A DNA stretch of 64,000 nucleotides from CALINB01 sp938045325. GTDB lineage: Bacteria; Pseudomonadota; Alphaproteobacteria; Rhodospirillales; CALINB01. How positions within the stretch are numbered: the first letter of the stretch is position 1; every line of letters starts with the position of its first letter. Of this stretch, positions 8,768 through 18,170 are shown in pieces. The position numbers were made by a program, and so were the translations under genes. Location: positions 67,520 to 131,519 of the forward strand of contig JAYNQW010000010.1 of assembly GCA_038114465.1 (NCBI GenBank), in the 5' to 3' direction. A model generated the notes under the pieces. That model saw nothing but the letters and a program-made list of their open reading frames with translations, had not been told where the DNA came from and ran no database searches.

Positions 8768-10519
8768 CTACGGAATGCGTTGAGCTGTTTGAAAACCGTT
8801 CGTGCGGATTGTTAGCCATAAAACAGCAACTTTTGCAAAGGCGCGGGTGCGTTCCCAGGCATTTGTAATTAAACGAGCCGATTTTATGGCTTTATTGAGA
8901 ACAGATCGTGCCGCCGCCTTTTCATCATTCTTCAAATGGCCCTCGGCAATATCACTGAGCATCCAAATCTTGCTAAGATGGCTTTTGATTTCGTTGGTCT
9001 CATCTTCCGCCTTTTGTTGTGTTTCTTCGGCTTTGGCAAATTTGCCGGCACGCCGCTGTTCTGCAGTGATGATCCATAATCCATGTGCGCGCAAGCGATC
9101 GTCACGGACCAATTCTATAATTTCTTTAGCCTTAATAAAGGCGCGACTGCCTTTTCCTTCGGCTTTGCCTAATGCCGCTAAAGCGCGCGTTATATTGCTG
9201 TAAGCAAAAGATTGAGCAAATGGTAGTTTGACGTTTTCCGCCGCATCCATGGCTAAATGAATTGTCCGCCAAGCATGCTCAATTTGACCATGCTTAACTT
9301 GAGATTCTGCAATCTCACATAATACCACAGCCCGATATCGGAGGGTCGTAATGTCCGTTGCAGTTGTGATGGCGCGCATCGCTTCACCGGTTTGAGCTTG
9401 CGCCGCTGCCGCCCGTACAAGTACCGGTGTCCGCTCGGACTTTGTATGAACTTTTTTAATCAAGGATAATGATTCTTGAGGCCTTCCCAATTCGGCAAAT
9501 GCAATGGCAATGTAGCGGATTGCAGTGTCGTAAGTTTTATCTGTTAATTTCTTACCAAGCCGGTCGTTGGCCTCGCGGAGGTAGGTGAGCGCCTTTTGGC
9601 GGTATCCTGCTTTTGACAAAGCCGAAGCGGCCCGCGTTAAAAAATACAGTTGTTTAAGAGGGTCGCTGATATTTTGTAATGCGGTGTGGAGTCTTTTCAC
9701 TGTTTCAAGTGTATGAAGGGGTTCATCCCGTTTTGCTTGCTTTTCGGCTATCGCCGTATAGGCCTCCGACTTGCCCAGTGGATCCGGAATGATGGCTGCT
9801 GCAGCCAAGGCCTCATTCGGGCGTCCTGCAGTTGCTTGGGCTTCAGCAATATTACGAAGTGCAACGACGATAAGCCTGGGATCGTGAATACGCCGGGTTG
9901 TGGCCATGGCTTCGTTTGTCAAGCCGGCCATAGTTTGAGCAACCAGCAGTTCACCAAGTGCCCAGTCACGCATTTCTTTTTTATAAATGCTCTTGGCACT
10001 TTCAGCGGCCTCAAATAAGAGGCATTCGGCCGTCGGTTCTTTAAAACACGCATCCGTGTTCCGGGCGGGGTTAGCTTGCTCTTTCTTCCGGTTTTTAAGA
10101 AGGTGTTTTGTTTCAGGCATACTCAATAACGCTTCGCGGGCTTTTCTGATTTTTTCTTTCCGCGCCCGGTCTAGATTTTGCAAAAGTTTATCAACTCTTG
10201 ACCCCGTATCCAGCAAGTTGGCGAGGTTTTCGGAAACTTTGCCATCGATTTTCAAGCCATGAATTTTTTGGTATCGGCGAATGGCTTGGCGCGTCTCTTT
10301 GTTTGCGCGTCCGTCAATAGGGCCGTTGTAAATTCCAATTTTCCGTAATGACTTTTGAATGCTTTTGATGACTGAATTTGGAACGGGTGTTAGATCAAAG
10401 TGCCTCGATGGCTTCGGGTTAAATGTTGACCGGGCCGCATTTGTTGGGTCTGCCGTGCCGAATGCGAGGCCAACGGTCAAAAATAATGAAATTGAATAAA
10501 ATTTAACAAGCTGATGCAT
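8768..10519 (-). CDS. Secreted protein with peptidoglycan-binding domain and helical (TPR-like) repeats
   Basis: Starting at the second Met (10519) gives a clean signal peptide (FYSISLFLTVGLAFG, cleavage near ADPTNA). The longest frame reaches 10558. Residues about 45-105 form a PG_binding_1 domain (IQKSLRKIGIYNGPIDGRAN, TRQAIRRYQKIHGLKIDGKV). The remaining 450 residues are alpha-helical repeats with recurring RAAAAQAQTGE, ALAALGKAEG and AEAQATAGRPNEAL units, resembling TPR/SEL1 solenoids. It probably acts in the periplasm or on the cell wall. The exact role is unknown. Confidence 0.75.
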   Translation of the reverse strand: MHQLVKFYSISLFLTVGLAFGTADPTNAARSTFNPKPSRHFDLTPVPNSVIKSIQKSLRKIGIYNGPIDGRANKETRQAIRRYQKIHGLKIDGKVSENLANLLDTGSRVDKLLQNLDRARKEKIRKAREALLSMPETKHLLKNRKKEQANPARNTDACFKEPTAECLLFEAAESAKSIYKKEMRDWALGELLVAQTMAGLTNEAMATTRRIHDPRLIVVALRNIAEAQATAGRPNEALAAAAIIPDPLGKSEAYTAIAEKQAKRDEPLHTLETVKRLHTALQNISDPLKQLYFLTRAASALSKAGYRQKALTYLREANDRLGKKLTDKTYDTAIRYIAIAFAELGRPQESLSLIKKVHTKSERTPVLVRAAAAQAQTGEAMRAITTATDITTLRYRAVVLCEIAESQVKHGQIEHAWRTIHLAMDAAENVKLPFAQSFAYSNITRALAALGKAEGKGSRAFIKAKEIIELVRDDRLRAHGLWIITAEQRRAGKFAKAEETQQKAEDETNEIKSHLSKIWMLSDIAEGHLKNDEKAAARSVLNKAIKSARLITNAWERTRAFAKVAVLWLTIRTNGFQTAQRIP

Positions 10520-10681
10520 GACTACAGTCGATAAAAATTTACCAGTCTTTCGACTCACGTTTATTAGCGCATCATCCCTGGTATTTTTGAAATTAGGCAG
10601 ACGAATCGCTGCCCTTGATCTTGCCAGAATACCTCAGTTTCCTTAAGAAAACCTAATAAAATTGGGTTTAGGCAACCGAAA

Positions 10682-11644
10682 ATGGCAGTTTATACAGAAG
10701 TCAGCGATGAAGATCTCATGGCCTTCGTATCTCAGTACGATATTGGCTCTGTGCGATTTTGTAAGGGAATTGCCGAGGGGATTGAAAACTCTAACTATCT
10801 TCTTACCACGGATTTGGGCCCCTTTATTCTCACGCTCTATGAAAAACGGGTCAAACCGGAAGATCTCCCTTATTTTTTAAATTTAATGGAACATCTTAAG
10901 GCCGCCGGTATTCCTTGCCCCATGCCCATTAAAGGCCGTGACGGAGAAGCTTTGCGGTCGCTGTGTGAGCGGCCGGCGGCGATCGTTACATTCCTTGACG
11001 GTATGTGGCCTCGCCGGATCAAGCCTGAGCATTGTGATAAATTTGGTTCGGCCATGGCCCGGCTGCACGCCGCAAGCGATGGCTTTCCGATGCACCGTCA
11101 TAACGATTTATCGATGCCTGCCTGGCGGGCTTTGTTCGAACAAACAGCGGATCAAGCTGACACTGTTCGAAAGGGATTAAGATCAGATTTGGAGCAGGAA
11201 ATAAATTATTTGCAATCCGTTTGGCCATCGGGGTTGCCGGCAGGTGTGATCCATGCTGATTTGTTTCCCGATAATGTCTTTTTTCATCAAGGAGATGTAT
11301 CAGGCATTATTGATTTCTATTTTGCCTGTGATGACTATTTTGCTTATGAAATTGCGATTTGTTTAAACGCTTGGTGTTTTGAGGTGGATCTCAGTTTCAA
11401 CGTGACAAAAGCAAAGCGTCTGCTGAATGGATACCGTAAAGTCAGAGAATTTAATGATGCCGAGCTCAAATCATTGCCGATACTCGCGCGTGGCAGTGCT
11501 ATGCGGTTTTTGCTGACACGATTGTATGATTGGTTGCACACTCCCGATAATGCGCTGGTAACCCGGAAAGATCCGCTGGAATACTTAGAAAAGTTGCGGT
11601 TCCATCAAGGCGTTCAGGGCCCAGGGGCATATGGATTGGACTAA
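10682..11644 (+). CDS. thrB: Homoserine kinase (ThrB type II, APH fold)
   Basis: The 320-residue protein phosphorylates homoserine in threonine synthesis. It belongs to the aminoglycoside-phosphotransferase-fold ThrB used by many Alphaproteobacteria. Visible motifs are AEGIENSNYLLTT near residue 30, the catalytic loop GVIHADLFPDNVFF (about 190-203) and the metal motif GIIDFYFACDD. The start ATG at 10682 matches the family N-terminus MAVYTEVSDEDL. Its last codons overlap the start of rnhA by 14 bases. Threonine synthase, the next step of the pathway, is encoded at 16325-17737 on the other strand. Confidence 0.93.
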   Translation: MAVYTEVSDEDLMAFVSQYDIGSVRFCKGIAEGIENSNYLLTTDLGPFILTLYEKRVKPEDLPYFLNLMEHLKAAGIPCPMPIKGRDGEALRSLCERPAAIVTFLDGMWPRRIKPEHCDKFGSAMARLHAASDGFPMHRHNDLSMPAWRALFEQTADQADTVRKGLRSDLEQEINYLQSVWPSGLPAGVIHADLFPDNVFFHQGDVSGIIDFYFACDDYFAYEIAICLNAWCFEVDLSFNVTKAKRLLNGYRKVREFNDAELKSLPILARGSAMRFLLTRLYDWLHTPDNALVTRKDPLEYLEKLRFHQGVQGPGAYGLD

Positions 11645-12113
11645 ACCGATGTTGAATGAAGAAAATACGAAGACACCATCAGGGACCGTTGAAATTTATA
11701 CGGATGGCGCGTGCTCAGGTAATCCGGGGCCTGGGGGGTGGGGTGTTATCATCCGCTGGGGTGAGCATGAAAAAGAACTGTATGGTGGTGAAGTGGAAAC
11801 GACGAATAATCGCATGGAATTGATGGCCGCAATTCAGGGCTTGGAATCATTAACGCGTAATGTAACCGCGACGCTTTATACAGATAGTAAATATGTCAAA
11901 GACGGAATCACTCAATGGATTGCAAATTGGAAACGTAACGGCTGGAAAACGTCCGCTAAAAAGCCAGTCAAAAATATTGATTTGTGGCAGCGATTAGATG
12001 CAGCGCTCGCCCGCCACGCCGTTGAGTGGCAATGGGTCAAGGGGCATGCCGGGCATATCGATAATGAACGCGCCGATGAATTGGCCCGGCGCGGTGTCGA
12101 AGAACAGCAATAA
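11631..12113 (+). CDS. rnhA: Ribonuclease HI
   Basis: The 160-residue enzyme cleaves the RNA of RNA-DNA hybrids. The catalytic set is visible: IYTDGACSGNPGPGGWG (first Asp), NNRMELMAAIQGL (Glu), LYTDSKYV (Asp) and the C-terminal WVKGHAGHIDNERADELA with His and Asp. Several start codons are possible. The ATG at 11631 overlaps thrB; an ATG seven codons later is the alternative. The thrB-rnhA pairing is common in Alphaproteobacteria. It converges on the DsbD-like gene with only 8 bases between stops. Confidence 0.95.
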   Translation: MDWTKPMLNEENTKTPSGTVEIYTDGACSGNPGPGGWGVIIRWGEHEKELYGGEVETTNNRMELMAAIQGLESLTRNVTATLYTDSKYVKDGITQWIANWKRNGWKTSAKKPVKNIDLWQRLDAALARHAVEWQWVKGHAGHIDNERADELARRGVEEQQ

Positions 12114-12121
12114 TTTTCTTA

Positions 12122-14254
12122 TTATTTTTCAGCGTCACGGGATACAGTGGCGGGTGTATCGTCATGGTTGCCAGCTTGTTTCAGAGCGCTGATCACAGAC
12201 TTGTTGGTTAAAATTTCCGGTAGCGTTACGCCTGTGGGTTTTTCTGGACCGTATACAACATTGAAAGGAATACCATATCGGCCGAATTTAGAAAGATATT
12301 GAGCAATGGTTTCGCTTGGCCGCGTCCAATCGGCTCTCATCCGGATTACATTTTTATTTGAGAATAAGGCGTTCACGGACTGAGAATCCAATACCAGTTT
12401 TTTGTTCACTTGGCATGTGATGCACCAATCGGCCGTAACATCGACGAATACGGTTTTCCCTTGGCCGACAAGTTTGTGAATTTTGTTTTCATCAAACGCA
12501 ACCCAGTCACCCAAATCGTTTGACTGGCTTGTAGACGCTATCGGCGTTTTTGCCATCCATAATGGAGCGGCAAAAGCAAGGGCCGTCATTGCGGCAACAG
12601 CTTTCCACGGGGTTGCCCTGGTTTGAGATGTTTGCCGATGTTGGATAAATAAAATTACGGTTACGGCCAGTAATAGCGCGGCGCAAACCAATGTTGCTGT
12701 TAAACCGATCAGGGCGAACAGCACCGTTAGCAACCAGATGGCTGTTGCTGCGAGGGCAAAACCAAGAATTTTTCGCAATACAATCATCCAGGCGCCGGGG
12801 CGTGGCAATCGAGTGGCTAAGCTTGGTGCCGCAGCAATTAATAGATAGGGCAGTGCGAGGCCTATGCCGAGCGCGGTAAAGATGATCCATATTTCCAATG
12901 CCCCTCGGGATAAAGCAAAGCCGACGGCGGTGCCCAAAAATGGCGCGGAGCAGGGAGTTGCTAATAAGGTTGCCAGCATGCCTGCCGAGAAATGACCGCC
13001 AAGGCCATGGATCTGACCCTGGTGACTGCTGACTTCTGCGATCCATCGGGGCAGGGAAATTTCAAAGAAGCCCCATAAGTTGCAGGCAAACAACGTGACG
13101 ATGACGGCCATTAAAATTAAAAACCAGGGGTGTTGAAATTGAATTCCCCAGCCAATGGACATCCCAAAAGTTTTTAAGAGTAAAAGGCCTGCTGCGATCA
13201 TTAAAAACGAGAAAATGATGCCGGCAGCTGAAGCGATAAAGCTAAGCCGCACATCATTTGTATCCTTTCCACCGTGATTTACAACCCCGAGCAATTTGAT
13301 CGACAGAACAGGAAGTACGCAGGGCATTAAATTGAGAATAAGGCCTCCTAACAGAGCAAAGAAGATGATTTTCCATGTTAGGGAAGAGAGTTTCTTCGAA
13401 ATACTGCGGCGTTCCTCAAGGCCTCTGGTTTTATCGACCAACGTTAACGTGATTGGCTTTTCAAGCAGCTTTTCCGGACCGCCTTGAATGTGCTTGAGGC
13501 CAAAGATGGGGACTTCGAAATGGGCCTCCGTATTTGATTTACTTTGCGAGATGCGAGGCTTTCCAAATTGAATATCTCTGGAGCCTTCGACAAAAAGATC
13601 AGGTGACTGGAATGGCGTTGTCGCCGATGCCGATACTAAAAGGGTGGGTTTCGATTTTAATTGGTCAACAAATACACTGTTAATTTTAATTCCTAGACCC
13701 TGACCATCACCCGGCACTTGTGCTTGAAAGCGGTTGATTAAATGGGCGTGAACACTGGCGTTCGAGGGGCCTGCCGGTACAGATAGTGAAAGTTTCGTTT
13801 GATAAGGAATGCAAATTTCTTTGCATGCCAGATAATCGAGCTTCAATTGAGCATCAATCGGCTTGCCGGGTTCAACTAATGTCGTTTGAAGCGGTAAAAC
13901 GACTTCGTCTTTGTAACCTTGAGTATCAAATCCGAGAACGGAAAATCGTTTTGGCGCCGGCCATTGGATTCTCGTTTCGGCTAAGTTTGATGATCCTTGC
14001 CATTTCAATCGGGGTGGAAAACCTGCATCCCCCGGTGACCGCCAATAAATTTTCCAGCCGTCTTTCAGTTTGAAGTGGAGGCCGAGTGGAATTCGTTTTT
14101 GCTTGCCAACGCGGGTTACAGCAGAAATTAATCGAACTTCTGTGTAGTCAGTTTTAATCCATGGCGATGCTTGCGAATTGGCAGCATTCCCAGGCGCAGC
14201 CAGGGTACTGAAAAGCGTAAAAATGATCAGGAATGAAATATTCTTCATAACCAT
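12122..14254 (-). CDS. DsbD/ScsB-like membrane protein-disulfide reductase
   Basis: The 710-residue protein has a signal peptide, an N-terminal periplasmic DsbD-alpha-like domain (about 30-290; GLHFKLKDGWKIYWRSPGDAGFPPR), then about eight membrane helices (LSIKLLGVVNHGG, ATPCSAPFLGTAVGFAL with the catalytic Pro-Cys). It ends in a thioredoxin domain with the CxxC motif DWCITCQVNKK. It should carry electrons from cytoplasmic thioredoxin to periplasmic thiol partners. The long N-terminal domain is more like ScsB than Escherichia coli DsbD. Its periplasmic target is unknown. Confidence 0.88.
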   Translation of the reverse strand: MVMKNISFLIIFTLFSTLAAPGNAANSQASPWIKTDYTEVRLISAVTRVGKQKRIPLGLHFKLKDGWKIYWRSPGDAGFPPRLKWQGSSNLAETRIQWPAPKRFSVLGFDTQGYKDEVVLPLQTTLVEPGKPIDAQLKLDYLACKEICIPYQTKLSLSVPAGPSNASVHAHLINRFQAQVPGDGQGLGIKINSVFVDQLKSKPTLLVSASATTPFQSPDLFVEGSRDIQFGKPRISQSKSNTEAHFEVPIFGLKHIQGGPEKLLEKPITLTLVDKTRGLEERRSISKKLSSLTWKIIFFALLGGLILNLMPCVLPVLSIKLLGVVNHGGKDTNDVRLSFIASAAGIIFSFLMIAAGLLLLKTFGMSIGWGIQFQHPWFLILMAVIVTLFACNLWGFFEISLPRWIAEVSSHQGQIHGLGGHFSAGMLATLLATPCSAPFLGTAVGFALSRGALEIWIIFTALGIGLALPYLLIAAAPSLATRLPRPGAWMIVLRKILGFALAATAIWLLTVLFALIGLTATLVCAALLLAVTVILFIQHRQTSQTRATPWKAVAAMTALAFAAPLWMAKTPIASTSQSNDLGDWVAFDENKIHKLVGQGKTVFVDVTADWCITCQVNKKLVLDSQSVNALFSNKNVIRMRADWTRPSETIAQYLSKFGRYGIPFNVVYGPEKPTGVTLPEILTNKSVISALKQAGNHDDTPATVSRDAEK

Positions 14255-14491
14255 AATGGCCCCGGCTTAAACGGTTCGGCCCATGATTTATCACAAATTG
14301 TTGCGTAATGCGTTGGATTATATCGCACTTTGCCTATATCTGCGACAAGACAAATGCCATCACAATCTCTTGAACATCTTCATAGTGAACCCGATCTCAA
14401 GGGAGCATTTTGGTTTTCTGTGGCTTTGCCACAATATAGCCATATACAGACGGTAGGTTTGTTGAGTGACGAATGTTGATGGGTCTTTCTA

Positions 14492-15061
14492 ATGATTGAT
14501 ACGGAAGCGACATACCTTTCGGGTCAATTGCTTGTGGCGATGCCAAGCATGCCAGATCCGCGGTTTTCTAAAACAGTAATATATATGTGTGCTCATAATG
14601 CCGAGGGGGCCATGGGGCTTGTCATTAATCGTGCGATTGATTCCTTGTCGTTCCCTGATCTCCTTCAGCAGCTAGGCATCGAAACGGCAAACGTGGACCA
14701 GCAAATACGGGTTTTATTTGGCGGGCCTGTCGAATCCGGGCGTGGCTTTGTTTTGCATTCGCCGGATTATCAACAAGAGGCGACATTAGTCGTCGATGAG
14801 ACGGTTGCACTGACGGCCACCGTGGATATTCTAAAGGCAATCGCCGGCGGCATGGGGCCTGACCAAAGCCTTCTCGCATTGGGGTATGCAGGTTGGGGCC
14901 CCGGGCAACTTGACGGCGAGCTGAAAGCAAATGGCTGGCTTCATGTCGATGCTGATGAAGACTTAATTTTTGATGCCGGTTTAGAGTCTAAATGGGAGCG
15001 AGCCCTAAACAAAATTGGTATCGATCCCAGCATGCTGTCAGGCGATATCGGAAATGCTTAA
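14492..15061 (+). CDS. yqgE: YqgE/AlgH family protein (UPF0301)
   Basis: The 189-residue protein has the family landmarks YLSGQLLVAMPSMPDPRF, MGLVINRAIDSL, LFGGPVESGRGFVLHS and LALGYAGWGPGQLDGEL. Length and N-terminus match the family, so ATG 14492 is a good start. The biochemical role is unknown; homologues have been linked to regulation and envelope functions. It converges on the M16 peptidase gene with 7 bases between. Confidence 0.93.
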   Translation: MIDTEATYLSGQLLVAMPSMPDPRFSKTVIYMCAHNAEGAMGLVINRAIDSLSFPDLLQQLGIETANVDQQIRVLFGGPVESGRGFVLHSPDYQQEATLVVDETVALTATVDILKAIAGGMGPDQSLLALGYAGWGPGQLDGELKANGWLHVDADEDLIFDAGLESKWERALNKIGIDPSMLSGDIGNA

Positions 15062-15068
15062 AATTTAC

Positions 15069-16328
15069 TCAGTGTTTAAGCATGTTTTCTAATGTTGAAA
15101 ATTTTTCGACTTTAGCGATACGCCCCAATGCCGCAAATGTCGCTTTTCCATTTGTCAGAGTATGTGCGGCATTTTGAACATCAGATTTTGTTACGGATTC
15201 AATTTTTTCAACAATTTCGTCGACGGGCAGGGGTCTTTTAAAGATCATCAATTGCCGGGCTAATTGTTCGCACCTGGAAGAAGTGCTCTCTAAAGACATC
15301 AAGGTCGCAGATTTTAACTGGGCACGGGCTCGGTCAATTTCATTTTCTTTTATGCCGTTCGTGATATTTTTAATTTCATTGCAAATCACGGGTATCAGTT
15401 CTTTGGCCTCATCTTCGCCGGTGCCGGCATAGATGCCGAATATACCGGAGTCGTGGTAGCACGAGACAAAGCTGTAGATGCTATAAACGAGCCCGCGTTT
15501 TTCCCGGATTTCTTGGAACAGGCGTGAAGACATGCCACCGCCAAACAAATTGGAAAATGTGGACGCGGCATAAAATTCGGGTGATTCGTAAGGAATTCCC
15601 TCAAATCCAAGTACAATATGCGCCTGTTCAATATCGCGGGATTCACGGAATTGCCCGCCCGAGTATTGAGCGGCTTCGTAAGTAAGCTTGTCCTTTTCTG
15701 GTAGGTCAATAAATGCTTTTTCGGCAAGCGATACGAGTTCTTCATGATCTAATTTGCCGGCGGCGGCAACAATCATGCGAGGCGCACTGTAATTCGATTG
15801 CATGAAGTCAATAATTGTCTCGCGCGGCAGATTTTGAATGCGCTCTGCTTGGCCTAACACAGGCCGTCCAAGCGCCTGGTTGGGGAAGGCAACTTCCTGA
15901 AAGTGATCGAAAATAACATCATCGGGCGTGTCGTTTGTCTGCATGATTTCTTGAACAATAACAGCACGCTCGCGCGAGAGCTCATCCGGGTCCATGGTGG
16001 CATGCTGAAGGATGTCGGCTAGAACATCGATTGCCAACGGGAGGTCTTCTTTCAGAACCTTGGCGTAATAAGCGGTGTTTTCACGCGATGTATACGCATT
16101 TAAGTGCCCGCCAACGGTTTCAATTTCTTCAGCGATTTCACGCGCGCTGCGCCGGCGTGTTCCCTTGAATGCCATATGCTCTAATAAATGCGAGATGCCG
16201 TTGACATCCGGATGCTCGTGGCGTGTGCCGACTTCGACCCAAACACCAACGGAAACAGTTTCAACCGATTCCATCGAATCCGAAACAATGCGCATGCCAT
16301 TTCTTAAAGTTGATACGTGGACGGTCAC
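15069..16328 (-). CDS. M16 family zinc peptidase (processing-peptidase-like)
   Basis: The 419-residue protein carries the inverted zinc motif HLLEH at residues 47-51 and a downstream glutamate region (ERAVIVQEI). Substrate-binding sequences follow (GGGMSSRLFQEIREKRGLVYSIYS). It resembles the alphaproteobacterial relatives of mitochondrial processing peptidase beta. The start overlaps the thrC stop as ATGA, and this thrC-M16 pair is a conserved arrangement in Alphaproteobacteria. It probably acts in the cytoplasm or periplasm on peptides; no signal peptide is seen. Confidence 0.93.
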   Translation of the reverse strand: MTVHVSTLRNGMRIVSDSMESVETVSVGVWVEVGTRHEHPDVNGISHLLEHMAFKGTRRRSAREIAEEIETVGGHLNAYTSRENTAYYAKVLKEDLPLAIDVLADILQHATMDPDELSRERAVIVQEIMQTNDTPDDVIFDHFQEVAFPNQALGRPVLGQAERIQNLPRETIIDFMQSNYSAPRMIVAAAGKLDHEELVSLAEKAFIDLPEKDKLTYEAAQYSGGQFRESRDIEQAHIVLGFEGIPYESPEFYAASTFSNLFGGGMSSRLFQEIREKRGLVYSIYSFVSCYHDSGIFGIYAGTGEDEAKELIPVICNEIKNITNGIKENEIDRARAQLKSATLMSLESTSSRCEQLARQLMIFKRPLPVDEIVEKIESVTKSDVQNAAHTLTNGKATFAALGRIAKVEKFSTLENMLKH

Positions 16329-17737
16329 ACAGAGGCCCTTTTTGCGATTTGATCTTTCATGTGCTCACGCAAGGTATCGACGTTATTTGGCATGACAGTA
16401 TAACGCTCCTCGCGCTCATGAAGACCAGCAAGGCTTTCCGGTAATGCCGGAATAACACCTGTCGCATCCTCAACGGCCGCCGGAAATTTCGCCGCATGCG
16501 CCGTTGCAATGGAAACCAGCGCCGATGTGGAATGTTCGTGATTAGCGATGCCGGCTGCAAGACCCACAGCGGTATGAGGGTCTAATAATTCACCCGTGTT
16601 TTTAAAAGTGGAACGAATAACGGCTTTGGTTTGTTCATCATCGATCGCATGAGCCGCAAAAAGTGACGTCATCCGCTTCCAACGATCTTGACCAAAATTG
16701 ACGGAGCCGGTTTTTTTGAACTGTTCCATTACATCGGCAACGGCGGCGCCGTCACGGTCGTAGTATTCAAACAAAAGCCGTTCAAAATTGCTTGAGATTT
16801 GAATATCCATGCTGGGGCTGAGAGTCGCGTGCACGGTTTCTATTTTCATTTCGCCGGTTTGAATATAACGGGTGAGGATATCGTTTTGATTTGAGCCAAT
16901 GACAAGCTTATCAACCGGCAATCCCATTTCGCGGGCAGCATATCCGGCAAAAATATTCCCGAAATTCCCTGTCGGTACAGCAAAGGTCATATGTCTCTCA
17001 GGTGCACCAATAGAAACAGCGACATAAAAATAATAACTGATTTGCGCCATGATACGCGCCCAGTTAATTGAATTCACTGCTGATAAGTTAGCCTGATCAC
17101 GAAATTCGATATCGTTGAACAACTGTTTTACGAGTTCTTGGCAATCATCAAAGGTGCCTTCTATCGCGATGTTGTGCACATTAGGCGACAGTACGGTTGT
17201 CATTTGGCGGCGTTGAACATCCGATACACGGTCTTTTGGGTGCAACATAAAAACTTCGATGGCGTCCCGGTCCCGGCAAGCCTCGATTGCGGCAGAGCCC
17301 GTATCGCCTGATGTGGCACCGACAATGGTGATTTTATTATTTTCGCCCCGGCGTTTTAAAACGACATCAAAAAGCCTGCCGACCATTTGAAGGGCGTAGT
17401 CTTTAAAGGATAACGTTGGGCCATGAAATAACTCAAGCAGCCATGTATTGGGACCGAGCTGAATTAAAGGGGCAACGGCTGTGTGGTCGAAGCCACGATA
17501 ACTTTCACCCAGGAGTTCACCGAAATCATCTTCGCTGAGGCAGCGGCCGATAAAAGGCCACATGACGCGAAAAGCCACTTCATGATAAGGCAGGCCGGCA
17601 AGAGCCCGAATGTCGTCATGTGTCATCTGCGGCCAGTATTCAGGTACATAGAGGCCGCCATCGCGGGCAAGGCCGGCGAGGAGGACATCTTCAAATGACA
17701 AGACAGGTGCTTGTCCTCTGGTGCTGACGTATTTCAA
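16325..17737 (-). CDS. thrC: Threonine synthase
   Basis: The 470-residue PLP enzyme converts O-phosphohomoserine to threonine. It starts MKYVSTRGQAPVLSFEDVLLAGLARDGGLYVPE, and the PLP lysine lies in GPTLSFKDYALQMVGRL (about residues 108-124). A GATSGDTGSAAIEA phosphate-binding loop follows. This is the long form found in Proteobacteria. Together with thrB in this window it completes the branch from homoserine to threonine. Its 3' end is coupled to the M16 gene. Confidence 0.95.
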   Translation of the reverse strand: MKYVSTRGQAPVLSFEDVLLAGLARDGGLYVPEYWPQMTHDDIRALAGLPYHEVAFRVMWPFIGRCLSEDDFGELLGESYRGFDHTAVAPLIQLGPNTWLLELFHGPTLSFKDYALQMVGRLFDVVLKRRGENNKITIVGATSGDTGSAAIEACRDRDAIEVFMLHPKDRVSDVQRRQMTTVLSPNVHNIAIEGTFDDCQELVKQLFNDIEFRDQANLSAVNSINWARIMAQISYYFYVAVSIGAPERHMTFAVPTGNFGNIFAGYAAREMGLPVDKLVIGSNQNDILTRYIQTGEMKIETVHATLSPSMDIQISSNFERLLFEYYDRDGAAVADVMEQFKKTGSVNFGQDRWKRMTSLFAAHAIDDEQTKAVIRSTFKNTGELLDPHTAVGLAAGIANHEHSTSALVSIATAHAAKFPAAVEDATGVIPALPESLAGLHEREERYTVMPNNVDTLREHMKDQIAKRASV

Positions 17738-17804
17738 AGCGGTCTATTCATCCAAATTTAAATCGGCTCACCCTATACGCGCAGGAATAACCGCGCAAGA
17801 AGCC

Positions 17805-18146
17805 TTAGCGGGGACAGGATTGGGATTTAAGCAATTGGTGCAACTCGGCAAGATTTAAATAATAAACCCACTTGAGACAGCCGCTTGTCAGGCCCATGAG
17901 GGTGCCCTGCTGAAAGGACTTTTCTGTAAAGTACCGGACCGTTTCAACATTTTTGAGTAAGTTGCAGCGGCCAAGTAATTCCTTCAAGGGCCCGCGGACC
18001 GGCCGCACGCTCAGTATATGATCGATGCCTATATCCGTCGGCTTCAGGCAATTTAAGCTGCTCGCCGCATTGATCGGGGACGGGGCGTGAATGGATAAGA
18101 AAAATACAAAAATGATTACATTGATGTGCTTGGTGATGCGTATCAT
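17805..18146 (-). CDS. Small secreted hypothetical protein
   Basis: The 113-residue protein has a signal peptide (NVIIFVFFLSIHAPSPINA, cleavage near residue 28). The short mature part contains four cysteines (NCLKP, GRCNLL, SGCLKW, SQSCPR), which suggests disulfides in the periplasm. The sequence LKELLGRCNLLKNVETVRYF is distinctive, but I do not recognise a family. It sits between thrC and the M32 peptidase on the same strand. Confidence 0.5.
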   Translation of the reverse strand: MIRITKHINVIIFVFFLSIHAPSPINAASSLNCLKPTDIGIDHILSVRPVRGPLKELLGRCNLLKNVETVRYFTEKSFQQGTLMGLTSGCLKWVYYLNLAELHQLLKSQSCPR

Positions 18147-18170
18147 TTGATGACCTTATTTGCACATTAA

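Noticed and set aside
14354..14479. A 41-codon plus-strand frame upstream of yqgE (MPSQSLEHLHSEPDLKGAF...)
   Set aside because: No ribosome site, no recognised motif and no evidence of conservation; it ends just before yqgE and may be leader sequence.
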